64,000 nucleotides of DNA from positions 1,366,325 through 1,430,324 of the forward strand of contig NZ_JAACJS010000015.1 in assembly GCF_009939005.1 (NCBI RefSeq), given 5' to 3'. Under the pieces are notes generated by a model. The model saw only the letters and a program-made list of their open reading frames with translations. It was not told the origin of the DNA and did not search any database. Positions 47,042 to 55,358 of this stretch are shown in pieces. This stretch comes from Sediminibacterium roseum. GTDB taxonomy: Bacteria > Bacteroidota > Bacteroidia > Chitinophagales > Chitinophagaceae. Each line of letters opens with the position of its first letter. The first letter of the stretch is position 1. A program made the translations under genes and the position numbers.

Positions 47042-48157
47042 TTATTCTTCCCCGGTAAAATCCGTCGAGTGCGCCGGCCCGTTGATCAGGCTCAATTCTA
47101 TCCCGGGTTTGTTCACCTCGCTGGCCGCGTGGATGTCCATCATGATCTTCGGGTGTCTTCCATCGTGAACCGCTTCGAATATTTCGGTCGGTTTTACCGA
47201 TCCTACTTTCCCGGCGTAATGATTGGCGGAGATCACCGACTGGCGGCTGATGGCCCTCGGGCCTTCAATTACCCAATCGCTGGATTTCTTTTTATCGAAG
47301 CGGCAGGTGTTGCAGATCCAGGCGGGCTTGCCATCTTCCAGGCTTTCCACCTCTCCCCACTGGTCTTTGCGCGCGGTTACGCGGAACACTTCATCGCCAC
47401 GGTTCCATAACGTTACCTTGCCACTGCAGGTTGGGCAATCGCGGTGTGCATCCATCGGCTTCAGGAACCATACGCGGTTTTTGAAGCGGAAGGTTTTGTC
47501 TGTGAGCGCACCCACCGGGCAAACATCGATCACATTACCGATGAAATCATTTTCGAGACTCTTTTCTATCAATGTTGCGATCTCTGAATGGTCGCCCCTG
47601 TCCAGCACACCATGTTCCCTCTTCGCTGTAAGCTGGTCTGCGGTGTACACGCAACGGTAGCAGAGAATGCAACGCGTCATGTGCAGTTGTATGTAAGGAC
47701 CGATGTCGTGTTTCTTGAATGTGCGGCGCTGGAACTCGTATCGTGTACCTTCTTTACCGTGATCGTAGCTGAGGTCCTGCAGGTGGCACTCCCCTGCCTG
47801 GTCGCACACCGGGCAATCGAGCGGGTGGTTGAGCAACAGGAATTCGACAACACCGGCGCGCGCATCGAGTACTTTGGGACTGGTGATGTTTTTCACTTCC
47901 ATCCCGTCCATAACCGTGGTGCGGCATGATGCCACGAGTTTGGGCATGGGGCGCGGGTCTTTTTCGGAGCCTTTGCTTACTTCCACCAAACAGGTGCGGC
48001 ATTTACCGCCGCTTCCTTCCAGTTTACTGTAGTAGCACATAGCAGGTGGCGCCACTTCTCCGCCGATCATCCTGGCGGCATTGAGTATAGTGGTACCGGC
48101 AGGTACTTCTACCGTAATGTTGTCTATCGTAACCTTAAACATCGGTGTTTCTGACAT
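47042..48157 (-). CDS. nuoG: NADH-quinone oxidoreductase subunit G, short form
   Basis: The 371-residue protein is much shorter than the classical NuoG (~700-900). It keeps the N-terminal [2Fe-2S] domain (CYYSKLEGSGGKCRTC), the His-Cys3 site (CPVCDQAGECHLQD) and a [4Fe-4S] site (TRCILCYRCV plus CPVGAL). A further Cys-rich stretch (CPTC...CNTC) follows. The large molybdopterin-oxidoreductase-like domain is absent. It carries electrons from NuoF to NuoI. The short form fits a Bacteroidota-type complex I; the reading frame ends cleanly with no sign of a frameshifted continuation. Confidence 0.92.
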   Translation of the reverse strand: MSETPMFKVTIDNITVEVPAGTTILNAARMIGGEVAPPAMCYYSKLEGSGGKCRTCLVEVSKGSEKDPRPMPKLVASCRTTVMDGMEVKNITSPKVLDARAGVVEFLLLNHPLDCPVCDQAGECHLQDLSYDHGKEGTRYEFQRRTFKKHDIGPYIQLHMTRCILCYRCVYTADQLTAKREHGVLDRGDHSEIATLIEKSLENDFIGNVIDVCPVGALTDKTFRFKNRVWFLKPMDAHRDCPTCSGKVTLWNRGDEVFRVTARKDQWGEVESLEDGKPAWICNTCRFDKKKSSDWVIEGPRAISRQSVISANHYAGKVGSVKPTEIFEAVHDGRHPKIMMDIHAASEVNKPGIELSLINGPAHSTDFTGEE

Positions 48158-48187
48158 ATGCCAAAATTCAAAAAGTCAAAAATTTTC

Positions 48188-49546
48188 TTACCCTGCTACC
48201 GGAACATGGATCGGGTCTGCATAATGCGCCAGTCCATAATTTCTTTTCACCGCTTCGTCGGGATGCAATACATGCCATTCAAATTCATCCCTGAAATGGC
48301 GTATCGCTGCTGCCACGGGCCATGCTGCGGCATCGCCCAGCGGACAGATCGTATTTCCCTCGATCTTTCTCTGGATATCCCAAAGCAGGTCGATATCGCT
48401 CAGTTTGCCAGCACCGTTCTCGAGGCGCAGCAACAATTTCTCCATCCATCCTGTTCCTTCGCGGCAGGGTGAGCATTGCCCGCAGCTTTCGTGGCGGTAG
48501 AAGCGTGCAAGCGTGTAGGTATTTTTTACAATACACTGGTCTTCGTCCAACACGATAAACCCTCCGGAGCCCATCATCGATCCCGTTGCAAAACCGCCGT
48601 CGCTGAGGCTTTCGTAGTTCATCAGGCGTGTTTCGCCTTTGGCGGTCCTCAATAATAAGTTGGCGGGAAGAATGGGTACGGATGATCCGCCGGGAATGCA
48701 TGCTTTCAAACGCTTTCCGTTGGGGATGCCACCGCAATATTCGTCGCTGTAAATGAATTCTTCAACAGAGATCGTCATGTCTATCTCGTAAACGCCGGGT
48801 TTGTTGATGTTACCGCAGGCGGAAATGAGTTTTGTGCCGGTAGATTTTCCCACACCGATCTTTGCATATTCTTCGCCGCCCATGTTGATGATGGGAACCA
48901 CTGCGGCCAGTGTTTCTACATTATTCACCACTGTGGGGCGGAGCCATGCACCCTGTACCGCCGGGAACGGAGGTTTGATGCGGGGGTTACCGCGTTTGCC
49001 TTCGAGCGATTCGATGAGTGCGGTTTCTTCTCCGCAGATATACGCGCCGGCGCCGCGGTGTACATAGATCTCGCAGTCGAACCCGGTACCTAAAATATTT
49101 TTTCCCAGGAACCCATTTGCGCGTGCTTCTTCAATGGCGTGTTCGAGGATATCAACGATCCAGGCATATTCGCCGCGGATATAAATATAGGTTGCATTGC
49201 TGCCGAGTGCGAAAGAAGAAACGATCAGTCCTTCGATCAGCAGGTGCGGCAAAAATTCCATGAGGTAGCGGTCTTTGAAGGTGCCGGGTTCGCTTTCATC
49301 GGCGTTGCATACCAGGTGACGGGGCACGCCTTCGGGTTTTGCGATGAAGCTCCATTTCATACCTGCCGGAAAACCCGCGCCGCCACGGCCGCGCAGGCCG
49401 CTCTTCTTCACTTCTTCAACGATGGCTTCGGGCCCCATTTCCTTCAGCGCTTTTTCCACGCTGCGGTACCCGCCTTCGCGGCGGTATACATCGTAGAAAC
49501 GGATGCCTTCGATGTGGGCTTTTTCTAGTAATAATTTTTTACTCAT
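48188..49546 (-). CDS. nuoF: NADH-quinone oxidoreductase subunit F (FMN, NADH-binding)
   Basis: The 452-residue flavoprotein has the NADH/FMN motifs GLRGRGGAGFPAGMKWSFI and AGAYICGEETALIESLEG, plus the [4Fe-4S] site CGQCSPCREGTGWM with a downstream Cys (TICPLGDAAAWP). It oxidises NADH in the cytoplasm and passes electrons to NuoE/NuoG. It is encoded between nuoE and nuoG. Confidence 0.97.
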   Translation of the reverse strand: MSKKLLLEKAHIEGIRFYDVYRREGGYRSVEKALKEMGPEAIVEEVKKSGLRGRGGAGFPAGMKWSFIAKPEGVPRHLVCNADESEPGTFKDRYLMEFLPHLLIEGLIVSSFALGSNATYIYIRGEYAWIVDILEHAIEEARANGFLGKNILGTGFDCEIYVHRGAGAYICGEETALIESLEGKRGNPRIKPPFPAVQGAWLRPTVVNNVETLAAVVPIINMGGEEYAKIGVGKSTGTKLISACGNINKPGVYEIDMTISVEEFIYSDEYCGGIPNGKRLKACIPGGSSVPILPANLLLRTAKGETRLMNYESLSDGGFATGSMMGSGGFIVLDEDQCIVKNTYTLARFYRHESCGQCSPCREGTGWMEKLLLRLENGAGKLSDIDLLWDIQRKIEGNTICPLGDAAAWPVAAAIRHFRDEFEWHVLHPDEAVKRNYGLAHYADPIHVPVAG

Positions 49547-49568
49547 AGTTACGCTGTAAAGCTTCGGG

Positions 49569-50069
49569 CTAATTATTTGTTGCTGCGTTTTTCCTGCATT
49601 CGTCGATGATCGCGTCCACTTTCTCCTTCGTCAGGTGTTCGCGGTAAGTTTTGCCGAGCTGCATCATGGGTGCGTACCCACATGCGCCAAGGCATTCTAC
49701 GGTTTTAAGGGTGAACATGCCGTCTGCGGTTGTTTCACCCGGTTTGATGCCCAGTTTGTCGGTGATGTAGGCAACGATGTTATCGCTTCCATTGATCATG
49801 CATGGGCCTGTCTGGCAAACTTCGAACATGTATTTGCCAACCGGTTTGAGGTTGTACATGCTGTAGAACGTTGCTACCTCGTATACTTCAATCGGGGTGA
49901 TCTGCAGCAGGGATGCCACATAATCCATCGTTTCGGTACTGAGCCAGCCACCAAATGTATCCTGCGCCACGTGCAATACGGGGAGCAACGCACTTTTCTG
50001 TTTCCCTTCGGGATAACGTGCAATGATCTCTTTTACCTTGGCGAGTTTTTCTTCCGAAAATTGTATCAT
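49569..50069 (-). CDS. nuoE: NADH-quinone oxidoreductase subunit E ([2Fe-2S])
   Basis: The 166-residue thioredoxin-like ferredoxin has the four cluster cysteines in VCQTGPCMINGS and TVECLGACGYAP. The N-terminal helical domain (ARYPEGKQKSALLPVLHVAQ) is typical of the 24-kDa subunit family. It works with NuoF in the NADH dehydrogenase module. Confidence 0.96.
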   Translation of the reverse strand: MIQFSEEKLAKVKEIIARYPEGKQKSALLPVLHVAQDTFGGWLSTETMDYVASLLQITPIEVYEVATFYSMYNLKPVGKYMFEVCQTGPCMINGSDNIVAYITDKLGIKPGETTADGMFTLKTVECLGACGYAPMMQLGKTYREHLTKEKVDAIIDECRKNAATNN

Positions 50070-50084
50070 AGTGTTCTTTTATCT

Positions 50085-50110
50085 GCCGGCGGTCCGCTGC
50101 CGGCTTTTTT
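50085..50110. repeat. GC-rich hairpin in the nuoD-nuoE gap
   Basis: GCCGGC at 50085-50090 pairs with GCCGGC at 50099-50104 around an 8-nt loop. The T run (50105-50110) lies on the plus-strand side, opposite to transcription of nuo, so it is not a terminator for the operon. Confidence 0.45.
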
Positions 50111-50163
50111 GTTGCATGAGAGTACCGGTCACCAATGGCCGCATGGCCATCGGCTAAAAGCTT

Positions 50164-51396
50164 TTACCCATCCATTTCTCCTGCGATCAGGTTCAGGCTG
50201 CTCATCGTTACGATCGCATCGCTTAACATACCCCCTGTTACCAGTTCCGGGTATGCCTGGTAATAAATGAAACAGGGTCTTCTGAAGTGCAGGCGGAAAG
50301 GCGCCCTGCCGCCATCGCTGATGAGGTAGTAACCTACTTCGCCGTTGCCGCCTTCTACCGACTGGTACACTTCGCCTTTAGGCATATCCACCTCGCCCAT
50401 CACTATTTTGAAGTGCCAGATGAGTGCTTCCATTTTGGTGTACACGTCTTTTTTCTCCGGCAGGTAATATTCCGGAACATCGGCATGGTACACTTCTGCT
50501 TCTTCCCCTTTGAATTCCTGTATTTTCTGGTAGGCCTGCTGGATGATGTTGAGGCTCTGCCACATCTCTTCGTTGCGCACGAGGAAACGATCGTAGTTAT
50601 CGCCCGCCGTTCCTACCGGTATGGTAAAATCAAAATCTTCGTAACTGCTGTAAGGGGTATGAACGCGCACGTCGTAATCAACACCTGCCGCGCGCAGGTT
50701 GGGGCCCGTAAACCCATAGTTCAATGCACGTTCTGCGCTGATGCCGCCGGTGCCGATGGTGCGCTCCATAAAGATGCGGTTGCGCGAGAAAAGGTTCTCG
50801 AATTCTTTCAGCACACCCGGGTATTCCTTTAAGAATTTCTCGAGTTTCGTAAACGCTGTATTTGTGAAATTCCTTTCAAAACCGCCAATACGCCCAATAT
50901 TAGTAGTAAGGCGGGAGCCACATACTTCTTCATATATTTCATAGATCAATTCGCGGTACTGCATTACATACAGGAAGCCGGTGTAGGCACCCGTATCCAC
51001 ACCTACAATGGAATTGCAGATAAGGTGATCGGAAATACGCGCAAGCTCCATGATGATCACACGGAGATAATCCACACGTTTGGGCGTTTTTACACCGAGT
51101 AATTTCTCGCAGGTAAGGTGCCAGCCCATGTTGTTGATCGGGCTGCTGCAATAGTTAAGCCGGTCTGTGAGCGGCGTGATCTGGTACAGTGGCCTGCGCT
51201 CCGCTATCTTTTCAAACGCGCGGTGGATATAGCCTACGGTAGATTCAGTAGACACGATACGCTCGCCATCCAGCTCCATGATGTTCTGGAACACACCATG
51301 CGTTGCAGGGTGCGTTGGCCCCACATTAAGCGTGGTTGTTTGCTTCTCGATCGAGCCCTCGGGCAGTTTGATATGAGGATGTTCGTATACTGACAT
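50164..51396 (-). CDS. nuoD: NADH-quinone oxidoreductase subunit D
   Basis: The 410-residue 49-kDa-type subunit has THPATHGVFQNIMELDGERI, the quinone-site loop region ESTVGYIHRAFEKIAE and NYGFTGPNLRAAGVDYDVR. The C-terminus ends in MSSLNLIAGEMDG, the conserved family ending. It is separate from nuoC here rather than fused. Its ATG overlaps the stop codon of the preceding small gene as TAATG, suggesting translational coupling. Confidence 0.97.
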   Translation of the reverse strand: MSVYEHPHIKLPEGSIEKQTTTLNVGPTHPATHGVFQNIMELDGERIVSTESTVGYIHRAFEKIAERRPLYQITPLTDRLNYCSSPINNMGWHLTCEKLLGVKTPKRVDYLRVIIMELARISDHLICNSIVGVDTGAYTGFLYVMQYRELIYEIYEEVCGSRLTTNIGRIGGFERNFTNTAFTKLEKFLKEYPGVLKEFENLFSRNRIFMERTIGTGGISAERALNYGFTGPNLRAAGVDYDVRVHTPYSSYEDFDFTIPVGTAGDNYDRFLVRNEEMWQSLNIIQQAYQKIQEFKGEEAEVYHADVPEYYLPEKKDVYTKMEALIWHFKIVMGEVDMPKGEVYQSVEGGNGEVGYYLISDGGRAPFRLHFRRPCFIYYQAYPELVTGGMLSDAIVTMSSLNLIAGEMDG

Positions 51397-51587
51397 TATA
51401 TTTTAGTCTTACTTACTTTTTGTTTTTTGAATGATTCCACAGCAAACAGAAGCCCGGTAGTGATCCATGTTCCGCACCCGAAACTGCTCCAGAAATCGTT
51501 GCCGAAAACATGCAGCAAAACGCCTGCAACGATTGTGGCGGCGGTCCATTTCAGCTTGTTTTCTTCGATCCAATAGAAAAGATTCAT
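51396..51587 (-). CDS. Small membrane protein encoded between nuoC and nuoD
   Basis: The 63-residue protein has an acidic/basic start (LFYWIEENKLKW), a likely helix (TAATIVAGVLLHVFG), a Gly/Trp-rich turn (SSFGCGTW) and a second helix (ITTGLLFAVE) followed by a Lys-rich tail. I recognise no family. It starts 26 bp after nuoC and its stop codon overlaps the nuoD start, so it is co-translated with complex I subunits. The coupling suggests a subunit, assembly factor or regulator, but this is inference. Confidence 0.75.
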   Translation of the reverse strand: MNLFYWIEENKLKWTAATIVAGVLLHVFGNDFWSSFGCGTWITTGLLFAVESFKKQKVSKTKI

Positions 51588-51613
51588 AGCGGTATTTTTC
51601 TGGTCAACAGGTA

Positions 51614-52114
51614 CTACCCCCTTCCAAACATCTCGTCGTCCTTATCCCTTCTTGTCTGGTCTTCCAATGGAAACTCCTTTCTCATCGGGAAGTAATCCAT
51701 TTCGTCTACGTTCAGGATCCTTTTCAGGTTGGGATGGCCAACAAAATTGATCCCGTAGAAATCATAGGTTTCGCGTTCCATCCAGTTGGCTGCTGAAAAC
51801 AATTGGGTGGCCGTAAAAATATCGGGTTCGTTGATGCCTGTAAATACTTTGAAACGGATGCGCACATTTTCCGTGAGGTTATGCAGGTGATAAACCACGG
51901 CCAGCTCACGGCCCGCGTTATCGGGATAATGAACGGCGCACAGATCGGTTAGAAAACGGAACTGCAGCATTTCATCATCAAACAGGAACTGCAGCACCTT
52001 GAGGTTGTTCTCTTTGGCCGCTTCGATGTTCAGCATGCCATACGCCTCTTCAAACCTGAAAAAGCCTTCTCCAAATTTCTCTGTTAAGCGCTGTTGAATT
52101 GTTTCGTTCGTCAT
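51614..52114 (-). CDS. nuoC: NADH-quinone oxidoreductase subunit C
   Basis: I chose the start at 52114 (MTNETIQQRLTEKFG), giving 166 residues; the longer frame to 52162 adds residues that fit the family poorly. It has the 30-kDa subunit motifs FLTDLCAVHYP, ANWMERETYDFYGINFVGHP and the C-terminal MRKEFPLED. It belongs to the peripheral arm. Confidence 0.95.
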   Translation of the reverse strand: MTNETIQQRLTEKFGEGFFRFEEAYGMLNIEAAKENNLKVLQFLFDDEMLQFRFLTDLCAVHYPDNAGRELAVVYHLHNLTENVRIRFKVFTGINEPDIFTATQLFSAANWMERETYDFYGINFVGHPNLKRILNVDEMDYFPMRKEFPLEDQTRRDKDDEMFGRG

Positions 52115-52186
52115 GACCCCGTACTCCCGGAAAGGAGTTTTAATTTTTTTAATTGAATACAAACCCGGCCGTTCACGACCCGGCCC

Positions 52187-52777
52187 TTACTGGATCCCGT
52201 ACCCGTTCATCAATGCCTTGTATTGTTCGCTGTTTCTCCTGCGGATGCTTTCCTGGCCCACAAGCTCCTGCACTTTCATAAACCCATCGAGAATTGCCTC
52301 CGGTCTTGGCGGGCAACCGGGCACGTACACGTCTACGGGTATGATCTGGTCTATCCCCTGCAACACGCTGTAGGTATCAAAAATTCCCCCGCTTGATGCG
52401 CAGGCGCCAACGGCGATTACCCAGCGGGGTTCTGCCATCTGCAGGTAAACCTGGCGGAGAACGGGGCCCATTTTTTTGGCGATCGTTCCCATTACCATCA
52501 GCAGGTCGCACTGGCGGGGCGAAAAGCCCACGCGTTCGGAACCGAACCTTGAAAGATCGTAATGCGAGCCCATGGTTGCCATGAATTCGATACCGCAGCA
52601 CGAAGTTGCGAAAGGCAGCGGCCAGAGCGAATTCTTACGCGCCAGGCCTACTACGCTGCTTAGTTGCGTGGTAAAGAACCCTTCCCCTGCATACCCTTCC
52701 GGCGCCTCGATGGATGCTACTGCATCTTCGATCTTCTGCTCCCTGGGGTGAATATTAAAACGTACCGGACGTGCCAT
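52187..52777 (-). CDS. nuoB: NADH-quinone oxidoreductase subunit B ([4Fe-4S] N2)
   Basis: The 196-residue protein has the tandem cysteines ATSCCGIEFMATMGSHYDLS, then VGACASSGGIFDTY and the CPPRPEAILDGFM motif. Together these bind cluster N2, the final electron donor to quinone. It precedes nuoC by 72 bp. Confidence 0.97.
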   Translation of the reverse strand: MARPVRFNIHPREQKIEDAVASIEAPEGYAGEGFFTTQLSSVVGLARKNSLWPLPFATSCCGIEFMATMGSHYDLSRFGSERVGFSPRQCDLLMVMGTIAKKMGPVLRQVYLQMAEPRWVIAVGACASSGGIFDTYSVLQGIDQIIPVDVYVPGCPPRPEAILDGFMKVQELVGQESIRRRNSEQYKALMNGYGIQ

Positions 52778-52785
52778 ATCTTTTT

Positions 52786-52880
52786 AATTAGTAATTAGTA
52801 ATTAGTAATTTGAAATTGATAACAACTTTTCTTGCTGCACTGTTCTCTGATTATCAATTCTTCATTGTTAATTATTAATT
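52786..52880. repeat. AT-rich tandem AATTAGT repeat in the nuoA-nuoB gap
   Basis: Three perfect AATTAGT units at 52786-52806 are followed near 52850-52880 by inverted-sense TTGTTAATTATTAATTGATT. Similar sequence occurs at 21635 and 45163. Confidence 0.6.
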
Positions 52881-52885
52881 GATTA

Positions 52886-53287
52886 CTAGTCTTCCCACTT
52901 AAGTGCGCCTTTCTTGATGATGTAGATGAATCCACAGAGGAAAAATCCAACAAACATCAATACGGCAGTGAACCCTTCCCAACCCAGTTCGCGGAAATTA
53001 ACGGCATATGGGTAGAAGAAGATCACTTCAACATCAAACAAAACAAAAAGGATTGCCACGAGGAAATACTTGATGGCCATCGGCTGGCGCGCATTTCCGT
53101 GGGTTTCGATACCGCTGGCGAAGTTCTCGAGCTTATCTGTGGTTTTTCTTTTGGGGCCCATCCAGGCCGAAACGCCGATCATCGTGGCCACAAAACCCGC
53201 GGCAAAGATCAATTGTACCGCGATCGGGAAATAATTGGCTGAAGAATTTACCGCACTCGCATCTGATAACAAAGTAAGCCAGCTCAT
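52886..53287 (-). CDS. nuoA: NADH-quinone oxidoreductase subunit A
   Basis: The 133-residue three-helix subunit has the family motif ENFASGIETHGNARQPMAIK and FVLFDVEVIFFYPYAVNFRE with the conserved acidic residues. It is the first gene of the nuo operon. The predicted promoter lies 21-51 bp upstream. Confidence 0.96.
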   Translation of the reverse strand: MSWLTLLSDASAVNSSANYFPIAVQLIFAAGFVATMIGVSAWMGPKRKTTDKLENFASGIETHGNARQPMAIKYFLVAILFVLFDVEVIFFYPYAVNFRELGWEGFTAVLMFVGFFLCGFIYIIKKGALKWED

Positions 53288-53307
53288 CTGAAAAAATTAT
53301 TGTGCCG

Positions 53308-53338
53308 CAAAAATACAGGATTACGAGATAAGGAACAA
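53308..53338 (-). promoter_or_regulatory. Predicted promoter of the nuo operon
   Basis: On the minus strand, TATTTTTG (53315-53308) matches the Bacteroidota -7 consensus, and TTG (53338-53336) matches the -33 element with a 20-nt spacer. The start would fall near 53303, about 16 nt before nuoA, just after the terminator at 53401-53441. Confidence 0.65.
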
Positions 53339-53400
53339 GATACTATTACGAAGAAACCAAGGTGCAAGACACTGGGAACAAGATTGTTTTTACAAAAAAA

Positions 53401-53441
53401 GGGGTAAGAACCCGGGATCGTCTCCCTTCTGTTCTTACCCC
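53401..53441 (-). terminator. Terminator of the TPR-protein gene
   Basis: An 11-bp perfect stem (53401-53411 with 53431-53441) has a 19-nt loop and is followed on the minus strand by a T run. It lies 50 bp after the TPR stop codon and insulates it from the nuo promoter. Confidence 0.8.
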
Positions 53442-53490
53442 CTACTTATTACAAAAACTTGTTTCGTGTTTTCGTTGATTTCCTGGTCAA

Positions 53491-55317
53491 CTACCCTTTT
53501 CCGCCGGCGCCGGCAGCTCCGCCGCCTGTTGTTTTCTTAGGCGCTGCCGCAGGTGGATTGCTGTAGTAATCGATCCTTTTCTGGATATCCGCCTTTGTAT
53601 CCATCGCAAACTTGTTCTCATCGCCCGGGTTCGGATAAGATGCAAGCATGCTGTCCGTTACCGCCACCGCCTGCTTGGCCACCGCGATGTATTCGTCTAC
53701 CGTTGGTGTTTTAGTACCGGCAGTTGTGATCTTGAAATCAGGACTGTTCTTCAATGCGATCATCTTTTTGAGATAGAAATTGAGGATATAGTACTGGTTT
53801 ACAAAAATCTCTTTTTTATACTTTTCCTTGTCTACAACGGTGTACACTGAGTCAAGGTAATTGTAGTATTCAACCCTCAACCCGGTTGTGGTATCCGGGT
53901 CTGAAGCTGCTGCCGCCTTTTTAAAGAACGAATAAGGTTGTTGTTTATCCGGGAAAGCAGCCATGTATTTCTTGGCGAGATCAATGGTTGACGGGTAGTC
54001 CTTAGCAGTAAGCGCCGCGTTTGTCAGGTTGAAGAACTCGTACTCCGACAGCGGCGTTCCGCGCAGGGCCACCATTTTATTGGTCCATTCCATCTGCTGT
54101 GGAAATTTCTTCGCTTTGCCATACAGGTCGGCCGCCTGCGCCATATACTGGATCTTGTTTGCTTTGGATGTATCGTTGGCAATGGCCTTGTTGATGTAAC
54201 CGATCGCCTCGTCTTCTGATCCTGGAAATTTAGAGAATACTTTCACCGCAAGCTCGTAATCTGCAGGAATGATGGTCTCCAGCTTTGCATTTGCAAAGTA
54301 TTTGGTGAGGTAAGATTTGGCCTGGATGGAATCACCGAGCCTGTCGTAGTTGTATGCATACAACACATCCAGTTTAGGCATTCCTTTTGCGCCGCCGCTT
54401 GCTTCGAGTTGTTTTGCGAGGGCCAATGACTCTGCATATTTACCAGACAGGAACAGGTAGTTCGCCTGGAACAGGTCGTTCATCGGGTCCTTGTCTGCAT
54501 TGGCGATGTATTTATCCAGGTAACTTTTTGCCTCGTTCACATCCTTGTTTTTGAAGAGGTCATAATAAGCGTAGTACACAGGAGGGAAGGTTGGGTCCGC
54601 GGTGATGGCGCCCTGGAAATATTGATCGTACAATTCCTTGTTGTTCTGGCTCTGGTAGATCTTACCCATCCTGTAATATGCCCTTGCGTTTTTCGGATCG
54701 ATGCGGATCGCTTCCTGGTAGGCTTTTACGGCTTCACCACCATTTTCTCCACCCATTTTCAGGTAGTTAATACCCATGTTGATGTAGATATCCGGGTTGG
54801 TCAGATCGATGGCAGCAGCTTGTTTCAGCTTGTCGATCGCGTAAGCGTGATCGCCGAGATTACCGCTTACATAAGCGTTGGCGCGGCCGATCGCGTTCAG
54901 GATGTCTGCATTTGGCTTGCCTTTGTTTTTACCTTTTGTTTCGGTTGACGCTGTGATCGCCTGCTCAAATTTTTGTTTGGCAGAATTCAGGTCGCCCTTT
55001 TGCAGGATCTCCACATGGCCCATTCCTACGAGCAGCCATGGATCGCTTCCCACTTCGTTCAGCCCTTTTTTATACAACGCTTCCGCTGCCGCGATCTGCT
55101 CTTTGGAAGGATCTGAGTTGTCTGCTGCAAGCAGTCCCTGTCCTAACCAATATATCGCCTGCGGATCCTTCGGATTGGCATCATAAGCCTTCTGAAAAGC
55201 TTCTTTCGCACTGTTGTACTTGTCGTAATTCAAAAATTTGATCCCAGCCGGAATCTGGGCCATCAAAAACTGTACAGCAAATACTGCTGTTAACATCAGA
55301 GAAACGGTCTTCTTCAT
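53491..55317 (-). CDS. Secreted tetratricopeptide-repeat protein
   Basis: The 608-residue protein has a signal peptide (MKKTVSLMLTAVFAVQFLMAQ). TPR-like helical pairs follow across about residues 30-560, for example AFQKAYDANPKDPQAIYWLG, PDIYINMGINYLKMGGENGG and AYQEAIRIDPKNARAYYRMG. The C-terminus is Ala/Gly-rich. It is likely a periplasmic protein-interaction scaffold. It follows a PstS-like lipoprotein gene by 41 bp in the same operon. Confidence 0.88.
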   Translation of the reverse strand: MKKTVSLMLTAVFAVQFLMAQIPAGIKFLNYDKYNSAKEAFQKAYDANPKDPQAIYWLGQGLLAADNSDPSKEQIAAAEALYKKGLNEVGSDPWLLVGMGHVEILQKGDLNSAKQKFEQAITASTETKGKNKGKPNADILNAIGRANAYVSGNLGDHAYAIDKLKQAAAIDLTNPDIYINMGINYLKMGGENGGEAVKAYQEAIRIDPKNARAYYRMGKIYQSQNNKELYDQYFQGAITADPTFPPVYYAYYDLFKNKDVNEAKSYLDKYIANADKDPMNDLFQANYLFLSGKYAESLALAKQLEASGGAKGMPKLDVLYAYNYDRLGDSIQAKSYLTKYFANAKLETIIPADYELAVKVFSKFPGSEDEAIGYINKAIANDTSKANKIQYMAQAADLYGKAKKFPQQMEWTNKMVALRGTPLSEYEFFNLTNAALTAKDYPSTIDLAKKYMAAFPDKQQPYSFFKKAAAASDPDTTTGLRVEYYNYLDSVYTVVDKEKYKKEIFVNQYYILNFYLKKMIALKNSPDFKITTAGTKTPTVDEYIAVAKQAVAVTDSMLASYPNPGDENKFAMDTKADIQKRIDYYSNPPAAAPKKTTGGGAAGAGGKG

Positions 55318-55358
55318 TTTTCAGTTTTTATTATAATTGTCAATCTGCCTTTGTCTTG

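Noticed and set aside
47042..48157. Frameshifted or split nuoG
   Set aside because: The downstream gap is short and nuoH follows in good order; no remnant of the missing domain is visible.
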